Shown here one piece after another: positions 22,198 through 24,670 of a DNA stretch of 24,670 nucleotides (position 1 is its first letter; each line of letters opens with the position of its first letter). The stretch lies in IMG/VR virus record IMGVR_UViG_3300028177_000034, positions 1 to 24,670 of that record; one strand, given 5' to 3'. This stretch comes from a virus. The translations under genes were made by a program, and so were the position numbers. The notes below the pieces were generated by a model. That model was not told the DNA's origin. It was given only the letters and a program-made list of their open reading frames with translations, and did no database searches.

Positions 22198-23724
22198 TTA
22201 CACTGCATAATATTTTTTAGTATTGCGACCTTTAAACATCTGTATATCATCTTCTTCGTCATTAGGCAAGCGTATAAATCCACCCTGCCGAAACCTTGCT
22301 AGAGCCAGCGTTGTAGCATCAACTAAGTCATCGTTGGCACCACTAGGGAAATCGTTGCATTCTTCAATAACCTCATGCGCCCAACGTCTGTCTGGTGCCC
22401 AAACCACACCCCCACTAAACAAATCAGACACAGCATTAACACGGCTAATCTTATCCTGTCCCTTTCCAGGTGTAAATTCACCCACTGGAATTCCCATTCT
22501 TCTAAATTCTTGGTAAAGCGCTGCACCATTTGACTTTTTCTCCACAATAAAAGCGTCTGGTTCCCACTCCCGATACTCATCTAGACACAGAGCCTTGAGT
22601 TCTGGAAACTCTAGTCGTTCTTTTACTGCATTCAATAATATTATAGCGTAATTATTAGTTTCTTCGTTAAAAAAGACACCCCATGTTGTTATTGCATTAT
22701 AATCAGCTCTATTATTGGCTTCTTGAGCAGCATCAAGCGTCATTATTATAAACTCACAACTAGGTGGATCTTCTTCTTCCCACATATTCCACCATTCTCG
22801 CTTAATTAGTGCGCCTTCTTCCGATGTTGGGTTCTGTAAGTACTGCGCATTCCAGTATCGTATGTCTAGTGCAGCTCTTCTACTCTGTAATTCTTCTAGC
22901 GGCCAGAACTCAGGCCATAATGGGACTTCATTCCCTTTTTTATCCTCTAAAATAGCTGGAAACTCTACTATTTCCCAGTCATCAACGTCGTCATTCTTAA
23001 CCATCTGGTTAATTATCTGTCCTGTTAGGTCTAATTTAGACCATCGAGTCATTACTACAATAATTGCACCGCCAGGCATAAGCCTTTGTAGTGGTCCTGA
23101 CTGAAACCATTCCCAAGCTGGGAGAAAAACATCTCCCTTTCCTAACTTTGCGTCTTGCTCTGAGTGTGGATCATCAATTATAAAAAGGTCTGCTCCACGA
23201 CCAGCCAAAGCACCACCAACACCAATAGCAAAATACTCACCGTTATGATTTGTACCCCACCTACTGGCGCTTTTACTATCCGCTTGTAGACTGATATCGG
23301 GAAATATGTCTTTATAAGGGTCTGAGCCCACGAGATTACGGACCCTACGACCAAAGTTAACTGCAAGGTCAGCTGTATGAGATGCCATGATAACCTTCTT
23401 TGCTGGATGCTTACCCAAAAACCAAGCCGGAGCCAGATAGGAAATAAGTTCCGATTTTCCGTGACGAGGCGCGATATTAACGATAACTCGCTTTCTTTTT
23501 CCGTCTGTGATTTCTTCAAATAATTTAGCCAATTTTGCATGATGTTCTCCTACTTTATAATCGGGGTAGACATGTTTAATAAAGTCTAAGAAGTTTGCCT
23601 TCCCCTGTGTTTTAGTTAAGTTCTTTTTGTATTCTTTTAAAAGCGTAAGGTGCTTCTGTTGCTCCCGCTCACTCATATGAGGGATTTTTGCTTGAAGTAG
23701 ATTTAGATCGTTTTCACTAATCAT
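22198..23724 (-). CDS. terL: Terminase large subunit
   Basis: A 508-residue terminase ATPase-nuclease. Counting from the ATG used here, the Walker A-type motif is APRHGKSE (about residues 85-92), Walker B is DLFIIDDP (about 179-186), and the coupling motif is VVMTRWSK (about 223-230). The nuclease part has IMTLDAAQEANNRADYNAIT (Asp near 331), PDAFIVEKKSNGAALYQEF (Glu near 395) and SGANDDLVDATTLAL (Asp near 466), the three acidic positions of the RNase H-like metal site. The ATG overlaps the TerS-like stop by 8 nt and has GAGGT before it; the frame also opens 2 codons earlier at a TTG. It pumps DNA through the portal. Confidence 0.95.
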   Translation of the reverse strand: MISENDLNLLQAKIPHMSEREQQKHLTLLKEYKKNLTKTQGKANFLDFIKHVYPDYKVGEHHAKLAKLFEEITDGKRKRVIVNIAPRHGKSELISYLAPAWFLGKHPAKKVIMASHTADLAVNFGRRVRNLVGSDPYKDIFPDISLQADSKSASRWGTNHNGEYFAIGVGGALAGRGADLFIIDDPHSEQDAKLGKGDVFLPAWEWFQSGPLQRLMPGGAIIVVMTRWSKLDLTGQIINQMVKNDDVDDWEIVEFPAILEDKKGNEVPLWPEFWPLEELQSRRAALDIRYWNAQYLQNPTSEEGALIKREWWNMWEEEDPPSCEFIIMTLDAAQEANNRADYNAITTWGVFFNEETNNYAIILLNAVKERLEFPELKALCLDEYREWEPDAFIVEKKSNGAALYQEFRRMGIPVGEFTPGKGQDKISRVNAVSDLFSGGVVWAPDRRWAHEVIEECNDFPSGANDDLVDATTLALARFRQGGFIRLPNDEEDDIQMFKGRNTKKYYAV

Positions 23725-24328
23725 CGTCAACTACCTCATGTTCGCCTTCAATGACTTTACCTTTTAGCTGTTCTATAGTTTCTAAAAGTTCTTTCTCTAA
23801 CTCATCTCCTGATTTAGTAATGTGCGTAATCTCTGTTTTTCTTTTAAATGCATCGACGCCGTCTACTTCTCCTAAATTTCTTAATGCTTTTATTCTGTCC
23901 GCATCTTTTTCTGCCGTTGCTGATAATTCTACAAACTTATTAACCATATAAAGTTTTAAATCTGATAGCTCTTTGACAATCATACAATTAGTTTGTGCTA
24001 CAAGTCCTGCTAAAAACGCCATTGTTTCATTAGGGTAGTTTGCGAACTCAGGTTTAAGTTTCTTGTTTGTCATCATATCACGCGCAAGTTCTACGGCTTG
24101 ATCTTGATGCTCTTTTGAGGGCTCTATGTTTTCTCCAGCTAAATCAGAGACCGTCTTTATTGTGTTGGCGCGGATAGAAACTTCTTGCTCAGCGCTCATC
24201 TCAGGAATAGCTTCTTTCTTACTCTTAGGTATAACAACCCCTTTCTCTATTTCAGGAATAACTAATAGATCTTCTTTTAACTCTTCCTCGGTTGAAGGAG
24301 TGAGTACTGGAGGTTTGTGTTTACTCAT
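23717..24328 (-). CDS. terS: Putative terminase small subunit
   Basis: A 203-residue acidic and helical protein encoded just before TerL and overlapping it by 8 nt. After a charged N-terminus comes a helical centre (EVSIRANTIKTVSDLAGENI, then ETMAFLAGLVAQTNCMIVKE, and a coiled-coil-like KDADRIKALRNLGEVDGVDA). A last helix follows (GDELEKELLETIEQLKGKVI) before a disordered acidic end. The 'RIKALRNLGEVDGVDAFKRK' segment is typical of proteins preceding TerL in marine phages. No clear helix-turn-helix is visible, so the assignment rests mainly on position. It is the first gene after the late promoter; the ribosome-binding site is weak (AAGGTG 13 nt upstream). Confidence 0.6.
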   Translation of the reverse strand: MSKHKPPVLTPSTEEELKEDLLVIPEIEKGVVIPKSKKEAIPEMSAEQEVSIRANTIKTVSDLAGENIEPSKEHQDQAVELARDMMTNKKLKPEFANYPNETMAFLAGLVAQTNCMIVKELSDLKLYMVNKFVELSATAEKDADRIKALRNLGEVDGVDAFKRKTEITHITKSGDELEKELLETIEQLKGKVIEGEHEVVDDD

Positions 24329-24670
24329 GTGTTCGCCGTTACACCTTGATTATTTGCAGCTATGCACAAGAGTATATCTGATTAAATTAATAATGACAAA
24401 CAGAAACCATAAAGTAGCGCTAAATATAAGCAGGCGTTAAGGAGGCGAAAGAGTGTATATAAAATGTTCATACTCGTAGTATACGTCCTTCAGCTAGATC
24501 AAGCGGCAGTGAGAATCATTCCGGTTTTTGAGAATTTTTTGCGAAATATTTTTTTGATTGGCTATTTGTAAAGTAAGGGGGCCTATCTGGTAACTTTTAG
24601 AAAAACTTCTGGTTATTTGAGTATATTAGAATGTATATAGTAATAGAAAAAAAATTTTATAAAGTGGTGC
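24329..24670. other. Non-coding right-end region upstream of the structural operon
   Basis: This 342-base AT-rich stretch has no convincing gene. It holds the promoter described separately, a short palindrome (ATACT CGT AGTAT, 24470-24482), and GAGAAT twice (24511-24516 and 24530-24535). On the plus strand a perfect TAAGGAGG (24438-24445) stands 7 nt before a GTG that stops after 8 codons. It also lies 18 nt before an ATG that opens a 35-residue hydrophobic frame (24464-24571, MFILVVYVLQLDQAAVRIIP). The region may separate divergent late (minus) and early (plus) genes. Confidence 0.6.
24371..24399 (-). promoter_or_regulatory. Sigma70-type promoter for the packaging/structural operon
   Basis: On the minus strand TTGTCA (24399-24394) and TATACT (24376-24371) are 17 bp apart; each differs from consensus at one base and the spacing is ideal. 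Transcription would begin around 24364 and give a leader of about 36 nt before the TerS-like gene. It is the best promoter match I found in the window. Confidence 0.7.

Noticed and set aside
1-24670. tRNA genes, CRISPR array, insertion sequence, integrase or att site
   Set aside because: I saw no cloverleaf, no spaced direct-repeat array, no transposase or integrase frame and no terminal inverted repeats. The tandem repeats found are all within coding genes.

Overview
The window is an AT-rich piece of a tailed double-stranded DNA phage genome (Caudoviricetes). It carries almost the whole virion-structure block on the minus strand, read from right to left. No bacterial gene is visible. The order is terminase small subunit-like protein, terminase large subunit, a long P22-type portal, a co-chaperonin, a scaffold, the major capsid protein, then adaptor-like proteins and many tail-fibre proteins. 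I see no tape measure, sheath or tail-tube gene in about 22 kb of dense structural genes, so a short-tailed (podovirus-like) particle is most likely. The portal, gp4-like adaptors and gp10/gp12-like hub fit that reading. The AT-rich sequence, the fibre types and the small Lys/Gly-rich proteins recall uncultured marine phages; the host is not identifiable from the window.

Layout from right to left. 24670-24329 is a non-coding region with a good sigma70-type promoter (TTGTCA-17 bp-TATACT) pointing into the structural operon. 24328-19380 holds packaging genes (TerS-like, TerL), the portal and a small conserved protein. 19380-15383 is the head-assembly block: a GroES-like co-chaperonin, an HNH endonuclease overlapping it, a scaffold, two further head-associated proteins and the major capsid protein. 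A terminator-like hairpin follows the capsid gene, and a TATAAT box lies between it and the next gene. 15162-14123 has two small Ala/Thr/Ser-rich virion-type proteins. 14119-10443 is a run of small genes: a holin-like membrane protein, several very basic Gly/Lys-rich proteins sharing a C-terminal 'DGxAxKGxT' motif, an exported protein, a zinc-ribbon-like protein and a first gp4-like adaptor. 10433-7432 has a second adaptor-like protein, two related tail proteins and, between them, a methyltransferase fused to a DUF115/MptE-like domain. 7421-2557 is the receptor-binding block: a tandem-repeat protein, a fibre, a fibre with an S74 self-cleaving chaperone, a C1q-like protein, an XkdW-like protein and a carbohydrate-binding-type fibre. 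2552-1 has a second membrane protein and a long hub-type protein cut by the window edge.

Genes are tightly packed. Many junctions are TAATG or ATGA overlaps, and most genes have an AGGAG-type ribosome-binding site, so the block behaves as a long, translationally coupled late operon. TerS/TerL and the portal package DNA. The scaffold and capsid build the head, probably helped by the phage co-chaperonin acting with host GroEL. The adaptors and hub close the head, and the fibre set recognises the host. The most unusual items are the co-chaperonin, the methyltransferase-DUF115 fusion inside the tail cluster, the 22-residue repeat protein and the family of basic 'DGxAxKGxT' proteins.
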